A stretch of DNA of 64,000 nucleotides from Thamnidium elegans (Eukaryota; Mucoromycota; Mucoromycetes; Mucorales; Mucoraceae), in NCBI GenBank assembly GCA_025201345.1, contig JAIXMG010000029.1, positions 62,001 to 126,000 of the forward strand, read 5' to 3'. Made by a program: the position numbers and the translations under genes. The notes beneath the pieces are model-generated. The model searched no databases. It was not told the origin of the DNA and saw nothing but the letters and a program-made list of their open reading frames with translations. This document shows positions 32,508 to 43,782 of this stretch, piece after piece; position 1 is the stretch's first letter; each line of letters begins with the position of its first letter.

Positions 32508-34409
32508 ATGCCTTTTGTGTTACAAACATTACCATTTGAAATCATTGAATTGATTTCTAGAAACTCAAATAACCATGATTTGCTAAACGCCATACAAGTA
32601 TCCAAGACATGGCACAGCTCATTTTATACTTTTTTATACCGAAATGTATTTATTGATAACCACGAAAGACTCTATCGAATTTTATCTGCTTTTAAAACCG
32701 ATATTCTCCCGGGACACTTTGTTCGTTCACTTACGCTCTTAAATGTAGAACTTTCACAAGACAATCTTTTGTACATAATCGACGCATTCCCTGATATCGA
32801 CACTTTTAATATCGATTGGAATATCTGGAGTTCCTTTTCTTGCGATACCCACTTTGATACAAACGCACCTATTTCTTTCATTCATCCTCCTCAGGGATTA
32901 CCACCTACTATATATAACTTATTCCACCATTATGGTTCCAACAACCTGCGAAACCTTTCTATCGATACCTTAAATAACGAAACAACCGATATCTGGTCTA
33001 TACTAGCTCTTTGCCCTCGTCTCAAAAGCTTAAGATTAGTCAACCTCAACTATGAACATATTATTACTCTGGGCTATATAGAAATGATTCACCAATTATG
33101 TCCCTATCTTACCTCTCTCGAAATCAAATGTACTCGAGCAGATCCTAGTCCAACTCTGTTACCTGAATTTAACGACAGTGATAGTCCTATCTTGTTTCAA
33201 TCAACCTTACTCAACTCATTCTCACTGTCTTCTAAATCTGGTTCCACTAAATGGCCACTTTGGTTACCTTATTTTGCAGTCAAGTATCCTCATTTACAAC
33301 ATTTATCTTTCAAACATTGCGGGTTGGGAAAGGACGAAGATGGAGGGTGTAATGATTTACCGGATAGAGCGTACACCATGTTCACTCAAGCGTGCAGTCA
33401 ATTAAAGTCAATTCGATGGGATAAAATTATATTACAACATAATCAAAAGGAGGGATTATTCAATAACAAGACTGTATACGGACAACCACCGAAGCAACCG
33501 TTTCTAAAACTGGAGCGAATAGACGGCTACGAGAACTTCTTTATTCCGGACTCGTTGGTCAATTCCCCCTTGACTCAACCCGACTCTATCGTATCCAACT
33601 TACTGACCTCTCTCACTATCGGCCAACCGCCCACAAAGACAAGTACAAAGCAAGTGATGAAGGCTGTAGGACAATGTAAAAACTTGATACATTTAAAGAT
33701 CCAAGAGTGTTATGTAGGTCCCGAACTAACTTACGATATTGAAGATATCTTGGTGAACTGTAAAACGTTGCAGAGTTTGTATATCAAGGATGTCCATGTC
33801 GGTGCAGCATATGATCAAACAGTTACACGAGATCACCCACTCAAGAAATTAATCTTAAAACGGTCTTCGTTGACACAAGGTGTATTTAAACGTATCTCCG
33901 CTTATTGTACTCACTTGAACCATGTTGAACTCTTGGGTTGTTTCCAAAGCGATCGTCGTGACCAGGTCGTGATTGATTTACCTGTGCAAACACTCAAGAC
34001 GCTCAAGATCCAAGGGCTCCGTACCCGAAGTTATTATGCAGGCTGTCGTATTCGGTTCTTCTCGATCTCTACAGCACAGTCTAATGATTGGTATTATATG
34101 AATCAGTACGATATTTGCTACCATCCGGTTGGTCAGAAGACCTATTTTCAAAAATTCCGAAATATGGAGTTTGCTCGTTCGCTTGAGAGATTAGATGACC
34201 GAGACGTCGAGGAGTTAAAACCATTGGTGACAACTAAAACGTTAAAAGCTTGGGATATAAAAGCTGTCAAGAATAATCTGTATATTCCCCACACTTTAAA
34301 GATAGATCAGTCTTGTTGGGATCCCGAAAATGTTTACTATAGTGGGTTTGTTAATGTCGTTTGTCAGTCCGTTGAAAATCTGTCAATTAATAATTTAGCC
34401 ATTAAATAA
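32508..34409 (+). CDS. F-box protein with LRR-like repeats
   Basis: A single intronless exon of 633 aa. The start (FVLQTLPFEIIELISRNSNN, then LLNAIQVSKTWHSSFYTFLY) is an F-box of the kind common in Mucoromycota. The rest has loosely repeated leucine-rich units (LRNLSIDTL, CPRLKSLRLVNL, CPYLTSLEIKC, CKTLQSLYIKDV, CTHLNHVELLGC), typical of F-box/LRR adaptors that choose SCF ubiquitin-ligase substrates. The C-terminus has no recognised domain. There are no internal stops, and codon use is like that of neighbouring genes. The substrate cannot be predicted. Confidence 0.8.
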   Translation: MPFVLQTLPFEIIELISRNSNNHDLLNAIQVSKTWHSSFYTFLYRNVFIDNHERLYRILSAFKTDILPGHFVRSLTLLNVELSQDNLLYIIDAFPDIDTFNIDWNIWSSFSCDTHFDTNAPISFIHPPQGLPPTIYNLFHHYGSNNLRNLSIDTLNNETTDIWSILALCPRLKSLRLVNLNYEHIITLGYIEMIHQLCPYLTSLEIKCTRADPSPTLLPEFNDSDSPILFQSTLLNSFSLSSKSGSTKWPLWLPYFAVKYPHLQHLSFKHCGLGKDEDGGCNDLPDRAYTMFTQACSQLKSIRWDKIILQHNQKEGLFNNKTVYGQPPKQPFLKLERIDGYENFFIPDSLVNSPLTQPDSIVSNLLTSLTIGQPPTKTSTKQVMKAVGQCKNLIHLKIQECYVGPELTYDIEDILVNCKTLQSLYIKDVHVGAAYDQTVTRDHPLKKLILKRSSLTQGVFKRISAYCTHLNHVELLGCFQSDRRDQVVIDLPVQTLKTLKIQGLRTRSYYAGCRIRFFSISTAQSNDWYYMNQYDICYHPVGQKTYFQKFRNMEFARSLERLDDRDVEELKPLVTTKTLKAWDIKAVKNNLYIPHTLKIDQSCWDPENVYYSGFVNVVCQSVENLSINNLAIK

Positions 34410-34707
34410 AAAAAAAGTGTTAAAATAAACCAGTTTATCTCTTTTGTGTGTATACTAAAAATCCAACTGCTTTTTTTTTTAACATACCCAGAGCGTTGTA
34501 ACATAGCATATTCATTTGAAGTGATGCATGCGATTATAAACAGCTCGTTGTTATTATGATCATTCCGTAATTAGCCTGGGCTCATGCCATATAAGGTTTA
34601 TGATGTGATTTATCACTACTATCGTCTCCTTATTTTCAAACGAATATAAATATGTCCCTTTTTTTTTTAAAAAAAAGTCTTCAAATTTATTTTCATTATA
34701 CTATTTT

Positions 34708-35924
34708 ATGTTCGCCACATACTCTTCAATAAAGGAAAATCAGAATATCAAATTATACAATGACATAGTATTACCTTTCACTGACTTTTTTTCTGATGAC
34801 GGTAAGTGATGTATGATATCGAATAAAAATACAACGCTTATCAAATGAATTACATAGACGAAAACATTTTACGAGTATCATCGAGGAGCAAGCAGTGCCG
34901 GCAAAAAATATTTTTACGACGGAAGGTACGCAATAATTTATCCTGTTGTAGAAAATTCAAAATTATTTAATCTGCTTTATTTAGCATTTCGCGATTCACA
35001 AAAGCGAAAGAGATAAAATGGTTGTCTCTATCTGTATTCCTTATCTCAGGGGAAGAGGAAAGTTCTTCGCAGAAGCTCGAAGATCGTTCACGAGAAGTTT
35101 CTCATCTTCTGTAATTGATGGTTATAAATATGATCCCGAGTTGGATATCGTATTAAATCTTTGTGCTTTGACCTTTCATTGTCACGTAGCCAATTATCCC
35201 AATTTTGGAGCATGGTATAATCAAACCAACCATGCCATAGTAAGATTTCATGAAGACACTGGTAACCGTCCTGTCTTTATCAACTCCAGCACGTAAATTT
35301 ATTTCATACATATATATAACATAATAATACTAATATCATACAAACTATATAGAGACGAGAGGAAAACGTCCCTTGGACGACAAGTTCAGCTAACCATACA
35401 GTTACGAAACGAATGCGCTCATCTGGACTTAACAGGAAGTCGTTTAATTTCCGTAAGTAATTCTAAAAGGAGTGACTGCAATATACTTATTCTTTATACG
35501 AATACGATTCATTCACGGTATAGACAAAAACGGAGGGAGAAAAAACCGTTTTCCCCAAAAACGATGCATTAAAGTTAAGAAACTACATGTACTGTCTATC
35601 CAAAACTGGTCGCTTCGGAAGAAAGGGCAAAAGACCAGGCAACTTTTGGTACAGCCGAACTTCGAAGCATTATTGATACCATTAGGAATGAAATACCTAG
35701 TTTCGGCGACATTTTATTTCTGATCGGCCCGGACGACATAGTTTATTGGATCAACTGCACCAGAGAAGGTTAGCAGGACTCTCATCCCATACAAACTCTC
35801 TTATTTTATTTTTATTTTATCCTTTCTTATCCTTTCTTATTCTTTTATTCTATTGTTTTCCCTTCTCATTTACACCACCCTTATAAACAAACCTCCCACA
35901 GCCTTCCCTCATTACGACCTTTAA
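34708..35924 (+). CDS. Orphan multi-exon gene, model unresolved
   Basis: Coding character is clear in several blocks: MFATYSSIKENQNIKLYNDI from 34708; a long block to about 35292 with DGYKYDPELDIVLNLCALTF and NQTNHAIVRFHEDTGNRP; 35354-35453 with DERKTSLGRQVQLTIQLRNE; and near 35650-35769 with FGTAELRSIIDTIRNEIP and DILFLIGPDDIVYWINCTRE, which splices (GAAG|gttagc..cacag|CC) to AFPHYDL and a stop at 35922. The joints between the blocks at 34800-35110 and 35454-35640 are uncertain because two or three frames stay open and natural-looking there. Either an intron is mis-placed or the gene has a frameshift. I recognise no domain. Confidence 0.45.
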
Positions 35925-36331
35925 AGGGCTTTAAATAAAAACAGTTCCCATACAAAAAGAAAAAAAAAATCCTTTTAAGATATTTGTTTCTTGTAGGCTT
36001 TGATCACCTCCAGAACACGCTACAAGACTTCTTAAAATAGTAAGCTGTATAATCTTTAGTCCCAATTTACGCGTTGGTACATAATCGACAGGTGTCATAG
36101 TTGCATAGCTACTATAATCAAGCTCGTGTAACAAACGACCCAATAGGGTTGGCATGCATTCTATTACTCATCAAAAAATCATGCCACTTGAAAATAATAT
36201 GCACATGCCAAATTGCAGAAAATGAGGGACGGGGGTAGTGACCATTTTACAATTGTAGGTAACAATGACAATAGTATGATATATAACGTCTTTTTATTAT
36301 AATTAAAAATACAAAACAAGTTATGCAATGT
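35925..36331. other. Short convergent intergenic region
   Basis: A 74-codon minus-strand open frame at 35931-36155 has no start context and no recognised domain. No supported gene. Confidence 0.4.
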
Positions 36332-37734
36332 TTACCAAGATACTTTTGCAATGACAGGACGATGGTCACTAATAATAAGACCGTCATCGAATTGATTAGA
36401 AAGAACAGCAACGTGGAGTACCTTTACTTTAGTCAGATTACTTTGTAGGGCCATGATGAAATCGATGCGGATAGGGGCACGTTTGTATTCATCACCAGAA
36501 CCAAAACTAGTAAAGGTATCTCTATAACCGTAAGGTCCAGATAAGGTACCTGAGGCACCCTTTGAATCAACACGAGTGATGAGTTCATACTGTGAATCAA
36601 GGAAATACTTATCTGCGTGTTCTTCTAATTCTTCTGATTCCTTTTGCTTTTTCAAGTTTGCAAGAATTTGACCCGGCCTAATAACTCTATGTGTTGGTAA
36701 AGTGATGTTTCCTTCTTTAGTACTTGTAGGCATCCCGGTTTTATTTGTAAAAGCAGATGCACAGGTATCGTTTAATTGGTCTAGGTTAGCTAATGTATCG
36801 TTTGAACCTTTGGTATGTTCATACTTTGATCCAGTCAAGATAAGGTAAGCAGGATCAGATTCTGTAGAATTCAAGTCTCCTAGTAAAAATGCAGGCCCTA
36901 ATGCATTAGCATCTCTTGCTCTTTCTAAAATCAATCTCGAAGCTTCTTCTCTAGCTACAAGACCTTTATGATCCAAATGAGCGTTAAAAATAGTGAATTT
37001 CGTGTCATCTGAATTTCTAATAAATCTATTTTAAATAAAGTTTTTAGTTCATCCGTTTATTTGCTTTTCGTTTCACCCCCCTTACGTTACTTGAGTAGCT
37101 GTACGTGGATGTTTAGCATCCCAGCCTTTACTACCAGCCGTATCTGGCTCCTAAAAGCACTTATCAGAATAAAACTCTTTTTTTTTTTTTTGACACCTTT
37201 TGTTTACCTCTGATAACCAAAGTGTTTTCCATGATTCAACTGTCAAAGTTTGTCTATTTACAGCATTACGTTTAATTTTTCTTTTCGTCTGCAGTGGTAA
37301 CTCTTTCATTATTTACCTTTTATAAAAGACGGCCGAGAATTCACCTTGCTTATCACCATCGTTTCTACCAGCGCCTACCCACTCGTAATCATCAGCTAAT
37401 AATGCTTCGAGATCGAGGATTTGGTGATAAACAGGTTCCTAATCCCAAAGAAATATAAATATACAGATATATACACACTCAAGTCAATTTTTAGTTAGCT
37501 TACCTGTAAGGCTAATACATCAGGGGAATAAAGAAGGATTGTATCCATAACCTTCCATTTTCTAATAGACCAAGGTTGTTCTTCACGGAAAAGAGAGGCG
37601 TTAAAAGGGTCATCTCTGACGGGAGGAGCAGCGAAAGGACTTGTCGGTGAGTTCTCATGATGATCATGACGAATATTGAAAGTCATCAAGTTTAACGTAG
37701 TAGCTCTTTGATTTGAATCATTTTCTCTTGCCAT
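36332..37734 (-). CDS. Endonuclease/exonuclease/phosphatase (EEP) family protein
   Basis: Five exons, roughly 385 aa. The start MARENDSNQRATTLNLMTFN leads into LMTFNIRHDHHEN, the usual first EEP strand with its asparagine. Next come RKWKVMDTILLYSPDVLALQ, EWVGAGRNDGDKQGEFSAVF, FTIFNAHLDHKGLVAREEAS, FLLGDLNSTESDPAY (GDLN motif), APIRIDFIMA and the catalytic ISDHRPVIAKV (SDH). These are the metal- and phosphate-binding motifs of Mg2+-dependent phosphodiesterases. No signal peptide is visible, so it is probably intracellular. The substrate (nucleic acid, sugar phosphate or inositol phosphate) cannot be told from sequence. Confidence 0.82.
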
Positions 37735-38049
37735 CTTTTTTAGAAAAAAAAAAAAAAAAAGTATTGAAAAAAAAAAGTAAAAGACCCTATTTAGGAGAGA
37801 GAGAAAAGAGAAAAAATAAATAGCGCGGCACCTGAAACGTGCGTGGGATCTTATTTGATAAAATGTCCCTGTTTCATGCTTTTCTCTCCAAGTTAGTTGG
37901 GTTTAAACGGGACCCTCGTCTCAAACTTTAAAAAAAAAATATGACGAAATTATTCTTGAATTTTTATTATTTACAAAAAAAAATCAAAAAGTTAGCAAGT
38001 GTGTATAAAGAAAATGAATCATGTATATAAAAAAATATAAGTGTGTATG

Positions 38050-38094
<45 letters not shown>

Positions 38095-38103
38095 TTTGAT
38101 TTT
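37735..38103. other. Intergenic region with a TG microsatellite
   Basis: A (TG)n dinucleotide run occupies about 38048-38088. The rest is A-rich upstream DNA of the EEP gene and the 3' flank of the next gene. Confidence 0.7.
38048..38088. repeat. (TG)n microsatellite
   Basis: About 20 uninterrupted TG units. Confidence 0.95.
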
Positions 38104-38522
38104 TTAAGCAGAGGCAGTAGAAGGAGTTTCTAAAGTCTTTTGAGCTTCAACAGCGTTACCGTAAAGTAATTCATATCTCTTCTTGGTCTCTTCATCTAAT
38201 GTTTGTGCTCTTCCTCTACGTTCAAATTGAACCATATATCTATCAGACTTGTATGAGCCACCACCTAAGGCAAAACACATGACAATATAAAACTATAAAA
38301 TTGTCTTAGTAAACAACATTCTCGCATACATTATCTCGCTCTCGCTCTCTTTTAATTGTTTACCTTATTAACAGTTTGTTGCTTCTTATACCAGGGAGTA
38401 AAAGCGTAAAGCAAACCAGAGGCGAACATACCAACACTTGCCCACTGAGCAGCACCAATAGCGAAACCCTTCATGGCGTGACGACCAGCACTTTCTTGTT
38501 CGGTATTGGTAACAACTCTCAT
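38104..38522 (-). CDS. Small predicted membrane protein (115 aa)
   Basis: Two exons (38522-38364 and 38292-38104) join at QTVNK|FYIVMCFALGGG. There are two weakly hydrophobic segments (FAIGAAQWASVGMFASGLLY and KFYIVMCFALGGGSY), a charged middle (TPWYKKQQTVNK) and a charged C-terminal tail (DEETKKRYELLYGNAVEAQ). Size and layout suggest a small mitochondrial or ER membrane protein, perhaps distantly HIG1-like, but I do not recognise a family signature. The start is the first ATG (MRVVTNTEQESAGRH). Open reading and clean splice sites make it a real gene. Confidence 0.7.
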
Positions 38523-39508
38523 ATTAAATTTTTAGTATGTAAAAAGGTATTTTTTTTTTAAAATATAAAGAAAAAAAGAGATTAAAATCAGTAAAACATT
38601 GCATTTATAGTATCTTCTGCCGGAGCTTTAAGTTACAGACATAAATCGTATCATTTTAATTTTAACAATTTTGATTTGTTTGTCGGGGGAAAGTATTAAC
38701 AGGGCTAAACTTTTTCTTTTTTATATGTTTATCCAAGCATATATACACACACATACGCAAATAGTTATTACACCCGATCCGAGCAAGTTTGCATTTTATT
38801 AAGCTTGGAATAAAAAAATACGTTATGTTGCTATGAATCTGAAACAGAACAAAGGCGTTAAATATATATCCCGGATGAAAACTGATTGGAGAGCTTCTAG
38901 TTCGCGTGCTTATTAAGAGAATCAAATATTGTAATAATTGAGTCATACGCTACTCCGGCATTCTCCATTAAACAAAACTGTGTATTTCCCACCTTCTTTT
39001 CGAAAAATATTCTTAAAAACCAGCACCAATAGTATCTTAAAAAAAAAAAAGACAGAATATAAATTTTTAAGAAATCGTAGTAGGTTGCTTGCATTCCTTT
39101 TTTTTTTTTTTTTTTACATAGCAATGTTTATTTTGATCATTTTACTGGCTTTGTTTTATATGTACTTTTATATCTCCAATATTTTTTTCATCCCGTAGTA
39201 ACCTAGCAACAGAAAAGTGTTTCTATAGCAACGTATTGGAACTGAAGGTTCTTTTTTTTTTGTGCAGCTCGAGGATAATTGTATATCCGTTTGTATTGAT
39301 ACTATCTTACAACACAAGGAAAAAAGCATAAAAAAAAAGAACGAGGACGGATTAAAAGGGTAAAATATACAAGGCATATATTTCTGTTTCTATCACCAAC
39401 TAGAAGGTATATATAAACCGTACTATTGTTATTATTTTTTATCTTTTTCAAAAAAAAAAAAAAAAAAGGTTCTATTATTATGAATCAAACTATGGTATAT
39501 ATAAAATT
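38523..39508. other. About 1-kb intergenic region
   Basis: Overlapping short open frames on both strands at 38662-39377 lack domains and are full of homopolymer-encoded residues. I see no gene. Confidence 0.55.
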
Positions 39509-41882
39509 CTAGTTATTAGGATAGTATGGATAACTTTGATGTTGAGGAGGAGGACCTTGATAACTATGATGTGATGGCATACCCATCATACCATAATTTG
39601 ATGCAAAAGGGGCAGGGAACGGCATAACGTTAGGTTGAGGTTGTGGACGGTAATTGGGGTTGTAGGTGTTGAATTGTGGTGGTGGATGGTTGTATTGTGA
39701 ATTGTGATTATACTGTGAGTTGTTATTATATTGGGGTAAGTGGTTATACTGAGGACTATGACTATATTGTGTTTGGTTGAAATGAGGACTAGGTTCCGGG
39801 ACTGGCATACCAGTAAAGGTAGGCAAGTGATATTTATTATCGGGTTCAGGTGAAACTGTTCTTATATCGCTGGATCTGGAGGGTCTCAATGGTAAAGCGG
39901 GAGGGAGATTACCCATCACTGGAGATATAGGAGGGGCTGATGTGTCTGGATTTCTAACAACCCAATGCGATGAATCGTGTCGGCCTAATGTACTACCTGT
40001 CGCAGTGGTAGATGTACTAGACGAATGTTGCATTTTCATCATATTATCACGTCCGGGTGCACCAGGATTATAATTATTGAATATTTCCGAAGGACTCATA
40101 GCATTATTTGATTTATATGGAGACGGAGGTATAACTGTTTGTTCAAGTGGAGGTGATTCAATGGTGTTAAAAGCAGGTTGGTAAAATGGCAATTGGGGTG
40201 ATGATTTTACAGGTGCTGGTGATGATCCCCCTGAATTTGTGGCGGTTAGTTCCGATTCAACAGGTACAGTGGTAGATTCTGTTTCATCTAATGGCTTTGC
40301 TGGAGGAGGAGGAGAAGAAGGGGTAGCGGTCAAAATAGGTAACGGATGTTGATTTTCATTTATTGGTGAACGCGAATCAGGTTTATAAAATACGTCTTCC
40401 TTAATATCAACAGTTGGTTGTGATGTTACCATAGGAGGAGGAATATAAGATGGTTTAGGAGGAGTATATCTTGGATTTGGTTTCTGCTGAACCATTTCAA
40501 TTGGAGTTTCTACATCTAATTCCAAATGCTTCATTGTCTCAGTAACTTGATCGTATTCGGAAGAATGTATAGATATATCATCAGCTTGGGTTTCTTTATA
40601 ACTATCTTCTTCGTCTTCGTCCTCATCATCATCAATGTTAAATGTAAGTTTTGGACAGGTACCGACAGTAAATGGTAAATTGAAGAGAACAAATTCTTGA
40701 GATGTTTCTTTACGGTAAGGGTTTTCCTCATTTAAATTTACAGATACATGGATAGTATATTCAATTTTAAAGGACTGTCCTGATTTATATACAGTTGGAC
40801 AGGTGTCCTTGGGGATTGCCAAGTTCAAATTAAACGTTTTTGTAAAACTAACAGGTCCCGATATTTCGATATTAGCTGTGACCTCTTTGAGCACTTTTGG
40901 TCCAAATAATTCGGTCCTATAAAATTTGGTAGTGATACAAGGAAACTATTAATATACATTGTGTCCAAGTTTTCGAATACCAATAAAAAAAAAACTTACA
41001 TGTTTCTACCGTAATAAACTGATCTTAACAATTGTACTGAAATGGCTTTATCACGAACCATAACACCAATATGTTCAATTTTGATAGAAATTGGAACCGT
41101 ATCACCTATTATTATTTATTTATTTTTTAAAAAAAAAGGTACCAAGTTGAGAATTTAAACTTTTTTTTTTTTTTTCATAAGTTTACCTTTAACAGCTGCA
41201 CGTTTTCCAATAATGGTAGAAACTCTTACAGGTTTATGAGCACCCGTCAAGTAAAGCTCCTTTTCTACTTTAAAATCATTGCGGTACTCTGGAGACTCGA
41301 CATTAATATTCTCTAAAACGTTAATAAAGCACGTTGCTGAAGCACTAAACATTGTAAATGATTTGTTGTAAGTTGCAGTAAGTCGATAAGATACTTTCAA
41401 CAATTTACTAATCTAAGTTTTTTGATTAAAAAAAGGAGCTCACGTGGAGAGAGGGAGATGATAAAATGTGATGTGCATGGTACTACTTACTTCTAACGTA
41501 CTTGGTACTTTACATTCTTCGGAAGTAGGAATTGTAATCATAAAAGGGAATCGATGCGTATGAGGATCAAGAGTATGGTACTTTTCGCCTTCTGGTGCTT
41601 CGGCAGTAAGAACAGATTTTGAAAATAAAACGATGGTTCTACCACCAAGTTCTACCAGACCTTCTAATAATACTTGGATATTCTTAGTTTTAGTTTCCTT
41701 TTTTAAGTCAAGTACGATATCACCTAAATAATAATAATAATTTTTTAGTATCTTTTATTACAATTGACCAAAAAAAAAAAAAAAATCCTTTTACCCGAAA
41801 CGTCTTCACCAGGAAAGAAATATCTTTCTTGTTTAAGGTCAATGTAAAATTCACTTTCTCGATTCTTGAATAAATCTGTCAT
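39509..41882 (-). CDS. Alpha-arrestin-like trafficking adaptor
   Basis: About five exons, roughly 690 aa. The start MTDLFKNRESEFYIDLKQER leads into the arrestin N-domain (YFFPGEDVSG, DIVLDLKKETKTKNIQVLLE, HRFPFMITIPTS), then the C-domain (ISIKIEHIGVMVRDKAISVQ, TYKSGQSF-like strands, EYTIHVSVNLNEENPYRKE). The last 280 residues are disordered, rich in P, S, N and Q. Two LPxY motifs (QLPFYQP and HLPQYNN) could bind WW domains of a Nedd4/Rsp5 ubiquitin ligase, the usual partner of alpha-arrestins in endocytosis of plasma-membrane transporters. The tail ends in a QYN/QYNH repeat. The family call is confident; cargo is unknown. Confidence 0.85.
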
Positions 41883-42610
41883 AATATTTATTTATCTTTT
41901 TTTTTTTTTTTTCTAATTCAAAATAAATAATAATAAAAGAGAAAGAAAAGAAAAGAAAGGTACTGTAATTTTTTTTTGTTTGTATTTAAAAAAACGTCTG
42001 TTACACAACGAAAGAAATAATTTACAAAAGAGGTTAGAGTAAATATGATACCCTCACTATATAACTTACGGTAATGGAGCCTTTAATCAGATGGAACCGC
42101 ATTTGAGGCGGCGGCAAAAGTAAAGATGCTATTGCGTTGATCGTTTGTTCTAGTAAATATAGATGGTCTGGAGCCATATTCCCAAATAGTTTCAGCAATA
42201 TATTGTATATTGAGGCAGGCGTTTACATCTCTATTCCAAAATATAGAATCTTGTTTTGTTTGGCTCATGCTGAAGTAAACGCCCATTTGGAATTGTTACT
42301 TTCTATCTGAGGTATATGCAATACTCGAGACTGAAAAATTGCTCCTATTAATAAACAAATAAGGCTTATTCGAATGCCCCCCCCCTTTTTTTAGGGGGCT
42401 TCTCTATTTCTGTTTGTGAAGCAGTGATAACAAATCTGCAGGTTTAGTAACTTCCTAAGCCTACAGAGAAGCATGGTAGCGTTTACAAATAAACTGTCAA
42501 TTAATTCTCGTACTACTTAAATATGGTAAAGGGAGAGAGAGAGAGAGAGTAAAGAAAGACTCTTTAAGATATTATTTAAAAGGAAATAATAATTTATTGA
42601 TAAAATGATT
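41883..42610. other. Intergenic region containing a transposon-nuclease relic
   Basis: About 730 bp between the arrestin start and the 3' end of the secreted-protein gene. It holds the TnpB/Fanzor-like fragment described separately and a (GA)n stretch near 42535-42550. Confidence 0.6.
42083..42286 (-). pseudogene. Relic of a TnpB/Fanzor-type RuvC nuclease, C-terminal end
   Basis: 67 codons; the core FWNRDVNACLNIQYIAETIW followed by GSRPSIFTR matches the last RuvC motif of TnpB and its eukaryotic relatives (Fanzor), where the aspartate of the RDxNA stretch is catalytic and a helix and an R-P-x-x-F-x-R tail follow. The preceding zinc-ribbon cysteines and the earlier RuvC motifs are missing: upstream DNA on this strand is not open. 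It is therefore a broken fragment left by a former insertion. The short length limits certainty, but the motif is distinctive. Confidence 0.6.
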
Positions 42611-43168
42611 TTAAATAGGGACAACATAAATCCAAAATCTAGTATCGTCAGTCAAATATTCCTTCTTGCTAATGAGTTGACTGTGAATCCAGTTAACACC
42701 ATTCTTATAGTTAGTAATATCTTGAGTGAAAGGATTGTTTAAACCAGACTCGCCATTACGATGACCAGCAAACCAAACTTCAGCACCATAAAACTCTTGA
42801 GATTCATGTCTGGCCTTAATATCCATAGCAAGTCGCTTGTTTAAAATGCTACCTACGTTATAACTTTTACTCGAAGTATACTTTTTGAATTGACTGGTAG
42901 ATGTACGAAGCATAAAGAAATTTTGCTTAAAGATACCAAAGTTAGCAGAATCATCAGTCTTTCCGTCACCATATACATAGTCAGTTGTCAAGTGTTCAGA
43001 TTCAAGCATAGCAATAGCAATATCCCAGGATCCTCCACCAGCATTCAAAATTTGTCTCTTTCTTTTGCCCAAATCAGGAACCGAATAACTACCTCTACTA
43101 TCTGCGGCAGATACAATAGCGACCAAGAGAAAGAATAAAAATATTTTGAAAATATTGTTTTGTACCAT
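42611..43168 (-). CDS. Secreted cysteine-free protein, possibly a lysozyme-fold glycoside hydrolase
   Basis: A single exon of 185 aa. The first 21 residues are a signal peptide (FKIFLFFLLVAIVSAA). A dibasic stretch (GKRKRQ, residues 34-39) could be a Kex2-type processing site before the mature part. The mature domain has GGGSWDIAIAMLES, VYGDGKTDDSANFGIFKQNF, EVWFAGHRNGESGLNNPF and a C-terminal DDTRFWIYVVPI. It has no cysteine. This pattern occurs in secreted fungal proteins; the acidic/aromatic arrangement makes me think of lysozyme-fold hydrolases such as GH134, but that is tentative. No toxin motif is seen. Confidence 0.65.
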   Translation of the reverse strand: MVQNNIFKIFLFFLLVAIVSAADSRGSYSVPDLGKRKRQILNAGGGSWDIAIAMLESEHLTTDYVYGDGKTDDSANFGIFKQNFFMLRTSTSQFKKYTSSKSYNVGSILNKRLAMDIKARHESQEFYGAEVWFAGHRNGESGLNNPFTQDITNYKNGVNWIHSQLISKKEYLTDDTRFWIYVVPI

Positions 43169-43782
43169 TGTTTAAATGAAATAAAATGATTTAATTTCTA
43201 CAAAAAGGTCTATATATTCGCTAGGTATTTATATAAAACGCAGAGCTTGGAGTTACGCGATTTAGTAACACGTTCGGATACATTGTTAAATAACTTTATA
43301 TTAATTATATTTAAAAAAAAAAAAAAGACCTATAGAACTGATAGATGCGCTAGTTTTCATATGCATTTCGCGTAACAGAGTACACATATACTTTAAATCC
43401 ATACCATCTGAGAAAACAAAGACGAAGCTAGTTCCTTAAAAGGCACCTTTAAAAACTAATATGGTCTTCTATAGTACAGCCATCGCAAGAGATAAGGAAA
43501 TGTTAACTGAGTTTAACACGTTTTTCGTTTTAGTTGAATAATATACATGCATAAACATTAAAAAAAAGAATAATAGAGTAGTAATGGTAGCAAGCAAGAA
43601 AAATAATCGTGCTTATTTGAAGTAAACATATTTAAGAACGGTGTTGTACAAATCGATGTTTTCGGGGTTTTCAAAGTGCCGCAAAGGTGACTGCAGATTA
43701 ATTAAGCTGAGTAACATGTACCTGTTCGTTTTAATTCTCCACCCCCCTCCCTCTGTTATTACATACAAACATATAAATAGTA
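43169..43782. other. Divergent intergenic region
   Basis: Upstream DNA shared by the secreted-protein gene (leftward) and COQ10 (rightward). AT-rich, with an A-tract near 43313 and a C-rich patch near 43740. No gene seen. Confidence 0.55.

Noticed and set aside
35931..36155. 74-codon minus-strand open frame with SLVACSGGDQSLQETNILK
   Set aside because: The composition looks somewhat protein-like, but it has no start context, no recognised domain and no adjacent exons; too weak to call.
38662..39377. Several overlapping 60-95-codon frames on both strands
   Set aside because: Homopolymer-derived residues, no family signature, mutually overlapping; treated as intergenic.
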